Shown here piece by piece: positions 44,398 through 52,536 of a DNA stretch of 64,000 nt. Every line of letters begins with the position of its first letter. Position 1 is the first letter of the stretch. The stretch comes from Lutibacter sp. Its GTDB lineage: Bacteria; Bacteroidota; Bacteroidia; Flavobacteriales; Flavobacteriaceae. The notes under the pieces were generated by a model. The model had not been told where the DNA came from and did not search any database. It worked only from the letters and a program-made list of their open reading frames with translations. The position numbers were made by a program, and so were the translations under genes. Location: NCBI RefSeq assembly GCF_021647475.1, contig NZ_JAKIUR010000001.1, positions 94,636 through 158,635 on the forward strand, given 5' to 3'.

Positions 44398-44516
44398 TAA
44401 CTTTCTGGTTTGTTGTAAAATTTCAAATTGTTTATCCATGTTTCTGATTTTTTTATAAAAGTATTCAAAATTTAATTAATAACCTTTTAAATTTACAGTT
44501 CACAAAATTTAAACTT

Positions 44517-44849
44517 ATGAAAAAAATATATTACTTAAAAACTTGTGATACTTGTAGAAGAATTTTAAAAAACATGGATACAAGTGATTACATTTTACAA
44601 GAAATTAAAACCGAGCCAATAACGGTTAAACAGCTAGAAGAATTACATAATTTAACCAAAAGCTACGAAGTTTTATTTAGCAGAAGAGCCAAAAAATACA
44701 AACAAATGGATCTAAAAAATCAGAAATTAAGCGAAAACGATTTCGCACAGCTCATTTTAGAAGAATACACTTTTTTAAAACGCCCCGTTGTAATTAATGG
44801 AACAGCTATTTTTGTAGGAAATACGCAAAAAAATGTTAGCATTTTTTAG
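44517..44849 (+). CDS. ArsC/Spx-family thioredoxin-fold protein
   Basis: The 110-residue protein has the thioredoxin fold with the motif LKTCDTCRRIL near the N-terminus (CxxC at residues 9-12) and the later RPVVINGTAIFVGN, as in arsenate reductase (ArsC)-like and Spx-like proteins. True ArsC enzymes have an Arg set for arsenate that is only partly visible (RRAKKY, KRP). It is therefore either a reductase or a regulator of the Spx type. It stands alone 77 bp from the disrupted DinB gene start, on the opposite strand. Confidence 0.8.
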   Translation: MKKIYYLKTCDTCRRILKNMDTSDYILQEIKTEPITVKQLEELHNLTKSYEVLFSRRAKKYKQMDLKNQKLSENDFAQLILEEYTFLKRPVVINGTAIFVGNTQKNVSIF

Positions 44850-44983
44850 ATTTTCACAAATAATATTCCTGTTTACTGATTAATAATTAAAAACCGTTTT
44901 TAAAAAATAAATAAATATATTTTTTATTTAAAACGTTAAAATAAAGGTAATTTAGTCTGTTATTAAAATTAACTTATAAAAAA

Positions 44984-45883
44984 ATGAAAAAATACTTATT
45001 ATTATTAGTTGCTGTAGCAATGGCAACAAGTGCAAGTGCACAGTTTTATGTATCTGCAACGGGCGGTTACGCAATAGGAAGTGCAGGTGTGCTTATGGGC
45101 ACCTCATTAAATGCAGATCAATCTAAAGCTACTAACCATTATGGTAGTTATGGAGAAGGAGCTAATTACCAAATTAGAACTGGTTATATGTTTGATGATA
45201 CTTTTGGAGTAGAATTAGGTGTAGGTTATTTAAATGGTGCAGATCAAAACAAAGATTCCTATGTTCAAAATTCTGATGGTACTTTTAAAGAAGTTACTGA
45301 TGCTATTGCATATGGAAGAGCTTATGGTTTAACAGCATCTTTAGTTTATAAATTTACTCAAAATATTTATGGAAGATTTGGTCTTTTAACTAAAATTGGA
45401 GGGAAAACAGTTGCAGAATTTACTAAAAATACAACTACGCCGTTTGGTCCAATTGTATCAGTTGGTAAACAAGATTTTCATGGAAGACTTCCTCTTGGAT
45501 TTAATGGTGCTTTAGGATATAAGTACAAAATTTCTGATCACTTAAATTTATTTGCTGAATTAGAATACTTAGGAATTCAAGTAACTAGAGATTATTCTGA
45601 ATTTAAATCTTTAACAATTACTACTCCTGCAATTCCTGCAAATGCATTAGGTGCTGGTTCTCCAGCGATGCCATCACAAACTTGGAATTTAGGTGATGCT
45701 CCATTGGTACACCCAGTTTTTGGAACTATTTATGCTCCAACAAAAATTACTTATGTAGATACTTTAAGTACCTCAAATACAGATCCTTCAAAAGCATTAT
45801 CAGAAACAGTTCCTTATTCTTCATTCGGAATTAACTTTGGTATAACTTATACTTTTGGAAGTAAAAAAGAAGCTAAAAACTAA
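44984..45883 (+). CDS. outer-membrane beta-barrel protein
   Basis: The 299-residue protein has a signal peptide (VAVAMATSASAQ), then FYVSATGGYAIGSAGVLMG and alternating strands (NYQIRTGYMFDDTFGVELGV, SLVYKFTQNIYGRFGLLT, YKISDHLNLFAELEYLGI) ending YSSFGINFGITYTFG, with an unusual basic KKEAKN tail. A low-complexity Pro/Ala loop (TPAIPANALGAGSPAMPS) is probably an external loop. The barrel resembles OmpW/OmpA-like porins in outline, no specific family. It ends 22 bp before a cloverleaf-type repeat that also ends the convergent operon. Confidence 0.82.
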   Translation: MKKYLLLLVAVAMATSASAQFYVSATGGYAIGSAGVLMGTSLNADQSKATNHYGSYGEGANYQIRTGYMFDDTFGVELGVGYLNGADQNKDSYVQNSDGTFKEVTDAIAYGRAYGLTASLVYKFTQNIYGRFGLLTKIGGKTVAEFTKNTTTPFGPIVSVGKQDFHGRLPLGFNGALGYKYKISDHLNLFAELEYLGIQVTRDYSEFKSLTITTPAIPANALGAGSPAMPSQTWNLGDAPLVHPVFGTIYAPTKITYVDTLSTSNTDPSKALSETVPYSSFGINFGITYTFGSKKEAKN

Positions 45884-45905
45884 CTAAATTTAGTTTTATA
45901 AATGT

Positions 45906-46045
45906 AAAAGAGGCAGTATAAAAAAGTATTGAAAACCGTCATTCTGAACTTGTTTCAGAATCTCATTTTAATGATTACCAATCTTTATGAGAACCTGAAA
46001 CAAGTTCAGGTTGACGAAAATTTCACTTTTTATACTGCCTCTTTT
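45906..46045. repeat. cloverleaf-type dispersed repeat, copy C, acting as bidirectional terminator
   Basis: Outer stem AAAAGAGGCAGTATAAAAAA (45906-45925, then GT) pairs with ACTTTTTATACTGCCTCTTTT (46025-46045, with one bulge). Inside, CGTCA/TGACG closes two side hairpins (TTCTGAAC-TTG-TTTCAGAA and ACCTGAAA-CAA-GTTCAGGT) and a central CTCAT/ATGAG pair. Orientation is opposite to copies A, D and E. It lies between two convergent genes, so it would terminate both. Confidence 0.85.
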
Positions 46046-46048
46046 GTT

Positions 46049-46651
46049 TTATTTTTTTGCATATAACATTGGATTGGTATCCTTATCATTATACATTTTC
46101 ATTTGTTTATATACTTTCATAAACTTTTCTCCTGTTGCAATATCATGTAATAAATCATCAATAGCGGTGGATAAATCTACACGTTGCTCTAACAAAACAT
46201 TTAGTTTTACCTGACATTTATTTCTGTGCTCTTCAGAAGCACTTTCTCTTGTTGCTTCTTCATTCATATGATAAATTTTTAAGGCTAAAATAGATAAACG
46301 GTCAATTGCCCAAGCTGGGGTTTCAGAGTTTATTTTTGCTCCTTTTTTAACCTTAACTTCTTTAAATTTATTTAAAAAATAGCTATCAACATATTCAACC
46401 ATATCGGTTCTATCTTGATTAGATGCATCAATTTTACGCTTCAATTTAATAGCTTCAATTGGGTCAATATCTGGTAATCGAATAATATCTTCATAATGCC
46501 ATTGAACCGTGTCAATCCAGCATTTTCTATATAATAAATGTTCAAATGAATTTGCTTCAAAAGGGTTTTCAAAAGGTTGATCCACGTTATCTAAAACATG
46601 ATATTTTGTTATTACCTTATCAAAAAGTTCGTTGTATTGTTTTGCGTTCAT
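46049..46651 (-). CDS. DUF4254 family protein
   Basis: The 200-residue protein is all-helical, with FNELF-like opening (AKQYNELFDKVITKYHVLD), a conserved NSFEHLLYRKCWIDTVQWHYEDIIR and RKIDASNQDRTDMVEYVD. I recognise this as DUF4254, a Bacteroidetes family often found near glycosyltransferases of LPS core synthesis (from memory). Here a GT9 gene lies 11 kb away instead. It overlaps the methylase stop by 4 bp (ATGA), and its own stop lies 4 bp from the terminator repeat. Function unknown. Confidence 0.85.
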   Translation of the reverse strand: MNAKQYNELFDKVITKYHVLDNVDQPFENPFEANSFEHLLYRKCWIDTVQWHYEDIIRLPDIDPIEAIKLKRKIDASNQDRTDMVEYVDSYFLNKFKEVKVKKGAKINSETPAWAIDRLSILALKIYHMNEEATRESASEEHRNKCQVKLNVLLEQRVDLSTAIDDLLHDIATGEKFMKVYKQMKMYNDKDTNPMLYAKK

Positions 46652-47649
46652 AATTGTTTTTCTAAAATATGTAAATATTCAACGGTTGACGTTGCTTTAT
46701 GGTTTCTATTTTCGGTTTTATCTGCTTTAAATCGCCTATAATTTGTGGTTTTTAAGCTATATTTTCCGTAGGATTTCATAATGTTTTTAACTTCATTTTC
46801 AGTCATTAATCCTTCGTTATTATAGCTTAAAAAAATGTATTTAAATTTAGCATTTTTAATTAAGTCTTCAAAAGCTTTTTTTACTGCTCCTTTTTTACAA
46901 TAAGAAGATTTATAATAATTGCGTAATCCTGTTTTTCCTTTTGGCTCAAAATCATCATACAAAGCAATAGTATTTAAAATATGATAATTTGCACCGTATT
47001 GCCGTGCATTATAGGGCGGATCTAAATATAAAATATCTCCTTTAATTTTTTGAATTAATTCATTGCTATCTTCATTAAAAACTTGATGAGAATTATTTGT
47101 AATTTCATAGTTTGCAGGAATAAATATTAATTTTTTTGCCGCTGTTTTTTTTATTTTTTTTAAATAAGCACCATATACAGAAGCGGTGTTTGCAACTTTA
47201 TCGGCACTTTCTAATAACGATGCTAATAAAAAATAATATTCATTTAATGAAATTTGATTGTTTGATTTCCAAATTTCTATTTGTTGCCTAATCGCATCAA
47301 TTTTTTTCCCATTTTCGGCAGAAAAATACAATCGGGCGGCTTTTCCATTTTCACTGTAGTTATTAAAAATAAATCCTTCTACTTCTTCTAAATTATTTAA
47401 AACTTCAAAATAATCTTTAATATCAATTTCTTGATGATTTTCAATATAATTTTTAGTTAATACGTAACTATAATATTCAATATCATTAGCAATTACCTGC
47501 TTTACTAGAGGTTTAAATGTTCTGCCAACAATGCCAGTGCCTGCAAACAAATCACAAAAAACAAGTTCCGACAAATTGTTACCAACCGTATTTATGATGG
47601 ATTTTTTTAAAAAGGATGAAAGTTTATTTTTTGAACCTATGTAATTCAC
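46648..47649 (-). CDS. D12-class N6-adenine DNA methyltransferase
   Basis: The 333-residue protein has the SAM-binding motif CDLFAGTGIVGRTF (about residues 32-45) and the catalytic DPPY in DILYLDPPYNARQYGANYH (about 203-221), and starts MNYIGSKNKL as Dam-type enzymes do. Other conserved parts are YIFLSYNNEGLM and YRRFKADK. It methylates adenine in a specific, unknown sequence. The gene order is unknown protein (47773), methylase, DUF4254, all minus strand; the first is a candidate cognate endonuclease. If no nuclease partner exists it is a solitary epigenetic methylase. Confidence 0.9.
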   Translation of the reverse strand: MNYIGSKNKLSSFLKKSIINTVGNNLSELVFCDLFAGTGIVGRTFKPLVKQVIANDIEYYSYVLTKNYIENHQEIDIKDYFEVLNNLEEVEGFIFNNYSENGKAARLYFSAENGKKIDAIRQQIEIWKSNNQISLNEYYFLLASLLESADKVANTASVYGAYLKKIKKTAAKKLIFIPANYEITNNSHQVFNEDSNELIQKIKGDILYLDPPYNARQYGANYHILNTIALYDDFEPKGKTGLRNYYKSSYCKKGAVKKAFEDLIKNAKFKYIFLSYNNEGLMTENEVKNIMKSYGKYSLKTTNYRRFKADKTENRNHKATSTVEYLHILEKQL

Positions 47650-47684
47650 AGTTTAATGTACGTTTTACGAATTTTTAATAGCTG

Positions 47685-47758
47685 CCATAACGAGGAATAA
47701 AGTGACGTGGTTATTTCACCCTTAACTGACAGATTGCTTCATTTTATTCGCTATGACG
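47685..47758. repeat. dispersed 'TGCGA' inverted-repeat family, degenerate copy
   Basis: The stretch CATAACGAGGAATAAAGTGA (47686-47705) and AGATTGCTTC...ATTCGCTATGACG (47731-47758) resembles, in decayed form, the second repeat family seen at 51697-51798, whose ends are GTCATTGCGA and TCGCAATGAC. It lies between the methylase gene and the 211-residue gene upstream of it. Confidence 0.5.
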
Positions 47759-47772
47759 AATATAATTATTAT

Positions 47773-48408
47773 CTATTTAATTGCCCAAATTATATCCGCA
47801 AAAACAAGCTTATTATCAAAAGACAATTCCACTAATTTAGCACGGTCAAAATTAAGCAAATAAGTTGAGATTAATTGTTGTAGCCAATTTATTTCTGCCT
47901 TTAATTTCCAATGTTCTTTTGAATGGTTTTTATCAATTAATACAATAAATAATCGATTTTTGAAATGTTGTCTTTGTTGGCTGCTTTGATTTTTGTACAA
48001 CCAAATTATTAATTCCTTTGGATGTTTTTGAGCATAAGTAACCGATTTGTTAAACCCTTTTGGGAAAACCGTAGTTTTATGGTCAAACGGAATGTTTTCT
48101 ATATAAAAATCTATGAACTTATTATAAGAATTCTTATGTGCTTTTACTTTTTGATGTTCGCAAAAAATGGTTTCTACACCTTTTGCCGACCAAAAATTAA
48201 ACCAACGATTTAAAGTGTAATTTTTTAAATCGTTTTTACGTTTGTCTTTACCAAAATGAAGTTCAATTTTTTCTAAAAGTGTTTTAAAAGAATAGGTTTT
48301 ATAAATAAAATTGGTGCGTTTATCGAATTCATCGGTCTGTTTTCTTCCCCATTCGTAGTTAAAAATCGTTCTTTTTTTTAATTCTTTTTCTAGCCTTTTA
48401 TAATCCAT
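47773..48408 (-). CDS. unknown protein beside the methylase, possible PD-(D/E)xK nuclease
   Basis: The 211-residue protein is basic and lacks a signal. The middle part has a possible nuclease core: an early Glu in KGVETIFCEHQKV, then FIDFYIENIPFDHKTTVF, which fits the beta-hairpin D-x8-(D/E)xK pattern of PD-(D/E)xK enzymes (Asp in FID, Asp-His-Lys in FDHK), then a later helix with RQHFKNRLFIVLID. It is encoded 124 bp upstream of the adenine methylase on the same strand. A type II restriction partner is a fair hypothesis, but the match is only a local motif and I do not recognise the family. Confidence 0.6.
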   Translation of the reverse strand: MDYKRLEKELKKRTIFNYEWGRKQTDEFDKRTNFIYKTYSFKTLLEKIELHFGKDKRKNDLKNYTLNRWFNFWSAKGVETIFCEHQKVKAHKNSYNKFIDFYIENIPFDHKTTVFPKGFNKSVTYAQKHPKELIIWLYKNQSSQQRQHFKNRLFIVLIDKNHSKEHWKLKAEINWLQQLISTYLLNFDRAKLVELSFDNKLVFADIIWAIK

Positions 48409-48491
48409 AAGTACAAATATAATTAATTAGCTAGCAAACAACAATAAACATATTTTACGCCTAATTGATTTTAAAACTTGATTAAAAACTA

Positions 48492-48522
48492 AACCTAACA
48501 GGTTTTAAAAACCTGTTAGGTT
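48492..48522. terminator. perfect palindromic terminator
   Basis: AACCTAACAGGTTTT (48492-48506) and AAAACCTGTTAGGTT (48508-48522) form a perfect 15 bp stem with a one-base centre. It separates the minus-strand genes at 48548 and 48408. This palindrome is common between genes in flavobacterial genomes as I recall. Confidence 0.75.
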
Positions 48523-48547
48523 CAGTGCTTTTTAGAGTTTCATGCAC

Positions 48548-49276
48548 TTACAAGAATTTTCGCTCAATTAAGGTAAGTAATCGTTCTTCAAATTCAAGTT
48601 TAGCACTCCAATTATAATCGGGTTTAACAACATGTAGCACAAAATTTTTGGCATCTTCTTCATTATTAAACGTATTTAATTGTGAAATTACACGGTTAAA
48701 ATCTTCTTGACTTCCATCAAATAATTGATTTACAAAAGCTATCCGATCATTTAACCCAATTTGTAAATTATTTTTAAACAAAGCATCATTTAAAGTTCTA
48801 TTTTTAAATGAATTTTCCTCAGAAATAACAGGGTTTTCTTTAGTTACGTTTTCAAATATTTTATTAGCTTCAGTTGCAGATACAGCGTCTTTAAATTCTT
48901 CTTCTAAAGAAGTTTTAAAAGTAGATTTTTCTGTGTTTTCTTCTTTTTCTAAAGTAGATTCATCTTCACTAATAGAAAATTCAATTTCTTCAAAATCAGG
49001 AACTTTATTAAAGTTATCTTGCTCGTTTTCAATTTTTTGAACTATTTCGTCAGTTATCTCTTTGTTGAATTTAGTTTCTATTTCTACAAATTCTTCTTGG
49101 GTTTCTAAAATAGTTTTTTCTTCCAATTCCTTTTGCTCACTCAAAAATTTAGCAATCGCTAGTTTTTCATAAATAGCTTGTGCTTTTGTATATAAAATTT
49201 CAATATTTTCATTATTTTCAAGTGCTAAAATGCTGTGAGCCAAACTAACTAATTCTGCTTCTAATTTTTTGTGCAT
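48548..49276 (-). CDS. acidic cytoplasmic protein of unknown function
   Basis: The 242-residue protein has a helical N-terminal domain (LEAELVSLAHSILALENN, residues 1-50), a long acidic, low-complexity middle (ISEDESTLEKEENTEKS) and a conserved-looking C-terminal domain at about 165-242 (LNDALFKNNLQIGLNDRIAF, EDFNRVISQLNTFNNEEDAK). No signal peptide or membrane helix. Divergent from tdk with 180 bp between them. I recall similar proteins next to tdk in other flavobacteria, but no function is known to me. Confidence 0.8.
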   Translation of the reverse strand: MHKKLEAELVSLAHSILALENNENIEILYTKAQAIYEKLAIAKFLSEQKELEEKTILETQEEFVEIETKFNKEITDEIVQKIENEQDNFNKVPDFEEIEFSISEDESTLEKEENTEKSTFKTSLEEEFKDAVSATEANKIFENVTKENPVISEENSFKNRTLNDALFKNNLQIGLNDRIAFVNQLFDGSQEDFNRVISQLNTFNNEEDAKNFVLHVVKPDYNWSAKLEFEERLLTLIERKFL

Positions 49277-49456
49277 AAGTTGCGGTGTTAAATAATTTTT
49301 AGTGTGTTATTTTTAATAAATTTGTATTTATAAAAACAATTTAAAACTTGTTTCTATATTAGAACATTTACAAATTTAAAATAAATAAAACCTATTTTTA
49401 ATTTCGTTTTGTTCAAAACTAAATTTATCATAACCTTTGAATTGTGAAATTACAAA

Positions 49457-50074
49457 ATGTTTCTTGAAAATACCGTAAATTATAATGAACAATTTGGCTG
49501 GATTGAAGTAATTTGTGGATCTATGTTTTCTGGTAAAACAGAAGAATTAATCCGCAGACTTAAACGTGCCAAATTTGCAAAGCAAAAAGTTGAAATTTTT
49601 AAACCTTCTATTGATATTAGATATGATGAAGAGATGGTAGTTTCACACGATGCTAATGAAATTAGATCAACACCCGTTCCTTCTTCGGCAAATATTAGAA
49701 TTTTAGCTAATGACGTTGATGTAGTTGGCATTGACGAAGCTCAATTTTTTGATGATGAAATTGTAGCCGTTTGTAATGATTTAGCAAACCGTGGTGTTCG
49801 AGTTATTGTTGCTGGTTTAGATATGGATTTTAAAGGAAATCCGTTTGGACCTATGCCAGCGTTAATGGCAACAGCCGAATATGTTACAAAAGTACATGCC
49901 GTTTGCACCAGAACAGGAAATTTAGCACATTATAGTCATAGAACTGCAGATGGTGATGAATTGGTAATGTTAGGTGAAACACAAGAATATGAGCCACTTA
50001 GCCGATCTGCGTATTTTAAAGCTATGAATAAACAAAAACTAGAAAAGGCTAAATCCAAAAAACAAGATGAGTAA
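49457..50074 (+). CDS. tdk: thymidine kinase
   Basis: The 205-residue protein is a type II (TK1-like) thymidine kinase, phosphorylating thymidine for salvage. The P-loop is CGSMFSGKTEELIRRL (about residues 20-35), the Walker-B-like segment is VVGIDEAQFFDD, and the lasso substrate region follows (TGNLAHYSHRTADGDELVM). In place of the usual CxxC zinc pair only AVCTRTG is seen, so part of the zinc site is missing; I believe this is common in Bacteroidetes enzymes. The 3' end overlaps alr by 8 bp. Confidence 0.95.
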   Translation: MFLENTVNYNEQFGWIEVICGSMFSGKTEELIRRLKRAKFAKQKVEIFKPSIDIRYDEEMVVSHDANEIRSTPVPSSANIRILANDVDVVGIDEAQFFDDEIVAVCNDLANRGVRVIVAGLDMDFKGNPFGPMPALMATAEYVTKVHAVCTRTGNLAHYSHRTADGDELVMLGETQEYEPLSRSAYFKAMNKQKLEKAKSKKQDE

Positions 50075-51167
50075 TCATGTAACTATCCTTGAAATAAATT
50101 TAAATTCATTAGAATTTAACCTAAATTATTTTAAAAAAAAGCTTGAAAGTAACACTAAAATATTAGCGGTTGTAAAAGCTTTTGGATATGGAAGTAGTGC
50201 TGTTGAAATTTCAAAATTTTTAGCAGACAAGGTTTCCTATTTTGCAGTAGCTTATTTAGATGAAGGCATTGCTTTACGAAAAGCAGGAATTATAAATCCC
50301 ATTTTGGTATTGCACCCAGTAATTTCTAATTTTAATAAAATTGTTGAATACCAATTAGAACCTAATATTTATTCATTTAAACTTTTAAAAGCATTTTTAA
50401 AAGATGCTAAAAAACTTTCATTAAATAATTATCCTATTCACTTAAAATTTAATACAGGTTTAAATCGGTTAGGATTTAATAAACAGGATGTAGCTAAATT
50501 GATAAAAATACTTGAACTTCAAAAAACTATAAAAGTAGCTTCTATTTTTTCACATATTGCTGCTAGTGAAGATGTAAAGGAACGTAATTTTACTTTACAA
50601 CAAATTTCAATTTTCAAAACTATTATTACTGAATTTGATAAAAAATTAAGCTCCTCACCCATAAAACACATGTTAAATACTTCTGGCATAATTAATTACA
50701 ATACTGAAGCTCAATTTGATATGGTTAGACTAGGCATTGGATTATATGGTTTTGGAAATGATGCAGAAGAAACTTCAAAATTAAAAAATGTACTTATTTT
50801 AAAATCTATTATATCACAAATTCATACTATTCAAAAAGGAGATTCCGTAGGTTATAACCGAGCTTTTAAAGCAACTAAAACAATAAAATCCGCTACAATT
50901 CCTATTGGTCACGCCGATGGAATTTCTAGACAATTAGGAAACAAAAAAGGTTATGTTTATGTAAATAATAAAAAAGCACCAATTATAGGAAACGTTTGTA
51001 TGGATATGATTATGATTGATGTTACTAATATAGAATGTGAAGAAGGTGATGAAGTAATTATTTATAAAAACCAACAACATATTGAAGATTTAGCTCAAAA
51101 ATCAAATACTATTTCTTACGAACTCATTACTGCGATTTCACAAAGAGTTAATAGAGTTGTTAAATAA
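50067..51167 (+). CDS. alr: alanine racemase
   Basis: The 366-residue protein makes D-alanine for peptidoglycan. The PLP lysine is Lys37 in AVVKAFGYGSS, followed by the barrel strands (HLKFNTGLNRLGF, FSHIAASE), and the second catalytic base Tyr lies in GDSVGYNRAF at about 271. The C-terminal domain carries IGNVCMDMIMIDVT. It overlaps tdk by 8 bp, and mscL follows 49 bp later. Length matches the family. Confidence 0.95.
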   Translation: MSNHVTILEINLNSLEFNLNYFKKKLESNTKILAVVKAFGYGSSAVEISKFLADKVSYFAVAYLDEGIALRKAGIINPILVLHPVISNFNKIVEYQLEPNIYSFKLLKAFLKDAKKLSLNNYPIHLKFNTGLNRLGFNKQDVAKLIKILELQKTIKVASIFSHIAASEDVKERNFTLQQISIFKTIITEFDKKLSSSPIKHMLNTSGIINYNTEAQFDMVRLGIGLYGFGNDAEETSKLKNVLILKSIISQIHTIQKGDSVGYNRAFKATKTIKSATIPIGHADGISRQLGNKKGYVYVNNKKAPIIGNVCMDMIMIDVTNIECEEGDEVIIYKNQQHIEDLAQKSNTISYELITAISQRVNRVVK

Positions 51168-51216
51168 ATGTTAATTTGCTACATTTGATTCTTAATAATC
51201 AACTAAAATAAAAAAA

Positions 51217-51630
51217 ATGTTAAAAGAATTTAAGAATTTCATTATGACAGGAAATGTAATTGATTTTGCAGTTGCTGTAATTATGGCTGGGGCTCTTGGC
51301 TTAGTTATTAAAGGATTTGTAAACAATATTGCCATGCCATTTGTTGGGTATTTTACTGGTGGAATAGATTTTGGAAATCTTCTTTACGCCATGGATGGTA
51401 AAGAATATGCAACTTTAGAAGCTGCTAAAAAAGCAGGAGGAGCAGTTATTGCATATGGTGCTTGGATTAACACCATTATTAATTTATTAATTGTTGGATT
51501 AGTAATGTTTATAATTGTAAAAGCATATAACAAAACTAAAAAACCTGTTGAAGCAGCTCCTGAAGCTCCAAAAGGTCCAACTCAAGAAGAATTATTAATT
51601 GAAATAAGAGATTTACTTTCTAAAAAATAA
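51217..51630 (+). CDS. mscL: large-conductance mechanosensitive channel
   Basis: The 137-residue protein has the MscL opening (FKNFIMTGNVIDFAVAVIM, first helix), the second membrane helix (WINTIINLLIVGLVMFIIVK) and a C-terminal charged helix (EELLIEIRDLLSKK). The channel opens on membrane stretch to release solutes in osmotic downshock. The periplasmic loop (DGKEYATLEAAKKAGGAVIA) is typical. The AAPEAPKGP segment links to the tail. It is the last gene of the tdk-alr-mscL run, followed by repeat structures. Confidence 0.95.
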   Translation: MLKEFKNFIMTGNVIDFAVAVIMAGALGLVIKGFVNNIAMPFVGYFTGGIDFGNLLYAMDGKEYATLEAAKKAGGAVIAYGAWINTIINLLIVGLVMFIIVKAYNKTKKPVEAAPEAPKGPTQEELLIEIRDLLSKK

Positions 51631-51647
51631 ACTAAAATTTTATTTTT

Positions 51648-51851
51648 AACCTGAGTTCAACCTAAGGATTTACTTTAAATAACTGAAAATCAAAATGTCA
51701 TTGCGAAAATTATAAATGTAGTGCCATAATTTGAAGTAATCTTTTCATAAAAAGGAGATTGCTTCCTCATTTCGCTTTGCTTCATTCATCGCAATGACGT
51801 AGCTTGTTGATTTTCAACCCAGTATTTATTTTCTTACATCGAACTCAGGTT
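51648..51851. repeat. nested inverted repeat of the 'TGCGA' family downstream of mscL
   Basis: Three nested pairs are visible: AACCTGAGTTC (51648-51658) with GAACTCAGGTT (51841-51851); TGAAAATCAA (51684-51693) with TTGATTTTCA (51807-51816); and GTCATTGCGA (51697-51706) with TCGCAATGAC (51789-51798). Inside, GAAGTAATCT pairs with AGATTGCTTC. The outermost stem is followed by T residues and would terminate mscL. It directly abuts cloverleaf copy D. Confidence 0.75.
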
Positions 51852-51854
51852 TTT

Positions 51855-51996
51855 AAAAAAAGGAGATCTAAAAAGTGATGTTTTCGTCAACCTGAACTTG
51901 TTTCAGGTTCTATGAGCAACTGGTAATTGTAAGATGAGATTCTGAATTAAATCCAGAATGACGAGCTTTTCAAGACTTTTTAGACCTCCTTTTTTT
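51855..51996. repeat. cloverleaf-type dispersed repeat, copy D, overlapping a gene end
   Basis: Outer stem AAAAAAAGGAGATCTAAAAA (51855-51874, then GT) pairs with ACTTTTTAGACCTCCTTTTTTT region 51975-51996 (one bulge). The inner core starts CGTCAACCTGAAC at 51885 and ends AGAATGACG at 51963, with side hairpins and a CTAT/ATGAG centre. The right outer arm lies inside the coding end of the MOSC gene, whose stop is at 51970. Confidence 0.85.
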
Positions 51997-52536
51997 CTTT
52001 TTACCATTATAAACTTCAGTAATAGTTGGAGAATTTTCTGTTTTCTTTATTAGAATTAATTCATCTCCAACCGTAACATTTCCTAATTGTAAAACTTTAA
52101 AATAAACACCACTTTTAGAAGTATTCCAGAATTGTTTTAAAAAATGTTGTGTTTTAAATACAATTCCTAGTTTTTTACAAGGTGTTCTTGGTTTTGTTAC
52201 TTCAATAATAGTTTCACCTAATTTATAAACATTACCAACATTAATTTCTGTCTCATCAAGATTAGAAATGGTTAAGTTTTCGCCAAACATTCCAAAATGC
52301 CAATCTAAATTCGGATATAAATCTTTCCAATACTTATAATGATTTTCGGAATAAGCATAGACTGCTTGGTCAATTCCTCCGTGATATCTTCTATCTACAA
52401 CCACATCATTTTCAACATCTTCTTTACCTAAAGTTATAAAAGTATTTACTGGATATTTTAAAATTCCTGTAACTATTTCTTTATCATTATAAATTAGCTT
52501 TTCTTTTTTTCCAATATTTACTGAAATCACTTTCAT
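51970..52536 (-). CDS. MOSC domain protein
   Basis: The 188-residue protein has the MOSC (molybdenum cofactor sulfurase C-terminal) fold as in YiiM: YHGGIDQAVYAYSENHYKYW, FGENLTISNLDETEINVGN and the conserved Cys in TKPRTPCKKLGI. Such proteins bind sulfur or molybdenum-cofactor-related substrates; YiiM-type members detoxify N-hydroxylated compounds. The C-terminal tail KKKKRRSKKS is encoded by the outer stem of a dispersed repeat and is probably not part of the ancestral protein. It overlaps the next gene by one base. Confidence 0.88.
   Translation of the reverse strand: MKVISVNIGKKEKLIYNDKEIVTGILKYPVNTFITLGKEDVENDVVVDRRYHGGIDQAVYAYSENHYKYWKDLYPNLDWHFGMFGENLTISNLDETEINVGNVYKLGETIIEVTKPRTPCKKLGIVFKTQHFLKQFWNTSKSGVYFKVLQLGNVTVGDELILIKKTENSPTITEVYNGKKKKRRSKKS

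Larger units (their letters stand above)
42899..44439 (-). pseudogene. DinB-family gene disrupted by an IS1595-like insertion
   Basis: The surviving 3' part (stop at 42899; LEKITKIPNGFKNNIAWNIAHLVVT) codes for most of a DinB-like four-helix protein. The 5' part lies beyond the insertion: ATG at 44439-44437 encodes MDKQFEILQQTRKLIL up to the target site. Removing 43313-44389 and one copy of the 8 bp duplication restores one uninterrupted frame of 151 codons plus stop (MDKQFEILQQTRKLILNNIE... in the joined region). The internal ATG at 43285 could still give a 128-residue fragment lacking the first helix. DinB/YfiT-like proteins are metal-dependent thiol-dependent enzymes of various roles; this one is presumably inactivated. 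Confidence 0.9.
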
